The notes under the pieces were generated by a model. That model saw only the letters and a program-made list of their open reading frames with translations. It was not told where the DNA came from and ran no database searches. A DNA stretch of 6,494 nt from an uncultured Pseudomonadota bacterium (GTDB lineage: Bacteria > Pseudomonadota > Gammaproteobacteria > Methylococcales > Methylomonadaceae): contig CAIUWU010000021.1 of assembly GCA_903902945.1 (NCBI GenBank), positions 1 to 6,494 of the forward strand. Reading direction: 5' to 3'. Positions 6,437 through 6,494 of this stretch are shown piece by piece. Position numbers and translations under genes: made by a program. How positions within the stretch are numbered: position 1 is the first letter of the stretch; each line of letters starts with the position of its first letter.

Positions 6437-6494
6437 AACGTCCTTGGGATTTATGAATTTTTTCCAGTTTGGCTTTGATGCGGTTACGTTTAAA
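6435..6494 (-). CDS. def: peptide deformylase, C-terminal fragment (cut by window edge)
   Basis: Only the last 19 residues and the stop are visible: FKRNRIKAKLEKIHKSQGR followed by TAG at 6437-6435. The basic K-R-x-R-I-x-x-K-L-E-K helix matches the usual C-terminal tail of proteobacterial peptide deformylase, the metal enzyme that removes the formyl group from nascent proteins. Position directly upstream of fmt, as in E. coli and many other bacteria, supports the call. The catalytic motifs (GxGLAA, EGCLS, HExDH) lie outside the window, so they cannot be checked. Confidence 0.85.
   Translation of the reverse strand, partial: FKRNRIKAKLEKIHKSQGR

Noticed and set aside
1..6494. Mobile elements, CRISPR arrays, tRNA/rRNA genes or a novel defence-type cassette
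   Set aside because: No inverted terminal repeats, transposase, repeat-spacer pattern or RNA gene was seen. The coding density and gene order are those of a conserved core locus.

Overview
The window is a compact bacterial chromosomal segment in which every supported gene lies on the minus strand. Reading in the direction of transcription (right to left) the order is def (C-terminal end only), fmt, rsmB, a DUF4390-type exported protein gene, ntrY, ntrX and rplM (N-terminal end only). The order def-fmt-rsmB-DUF4390-ntrY-ntrX is, from memory, typical of beta- and some gammaproteobacteria. The balanced base composition and the protein sequences fit a gammaproteobacterium, possibly a Methylococcales-type methanotroph. 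That last step is a guess from context and cannot be proved from this window.

Right part (about 4207-6494): translation genes. Peptide deformylase and methionyl-tRNA formyltransferase form the pair that adds the formyl group to initiator Met-tRNA and later removes it from nascent proteins. RsmB methylates C967 of 16S rRNA. All key catalytic residues of Fmt and RsmB are present.

Middle and left part (171-4232): a small exported DUF4390 protein, then a two-component system. NtrY is a four-TM histidine kinase with a periplasmic sensor region, HAMP, PAS and an intact kinase core. NtrX is an NtrC-family response regulator with an intact receiver and a Fis-type DNA-binding domain. Its central AAA+ domain lacks the GAFTGA loop, has Gly in place of the Walker B Asp, and has Leu in place of one arginine finger. 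This makes sigma54 activation by ATP hydrolysis unlikely and is the most notable point of the window.

Junctions are very tight: 9 nt (def/fmt), a 4-nt ATGA overlap (fmt/rsmB), a 26-nt overlap (rsmB/DUF4390), a 19-nt overlap (DUF4390/ntrY) and 10 nt (ntrY/ntrX). This points to one translationally coupled operon. The only intergenic space is the 78 nt between ntrX and rplM. It carries a convincing sigma70 promoter for the ribosomal protein operon and no visible intrinsic terminator. I see no mobile element, CRISPR array, tRNA/rRNA gene, prophage or clearly novel multi-gene system here.
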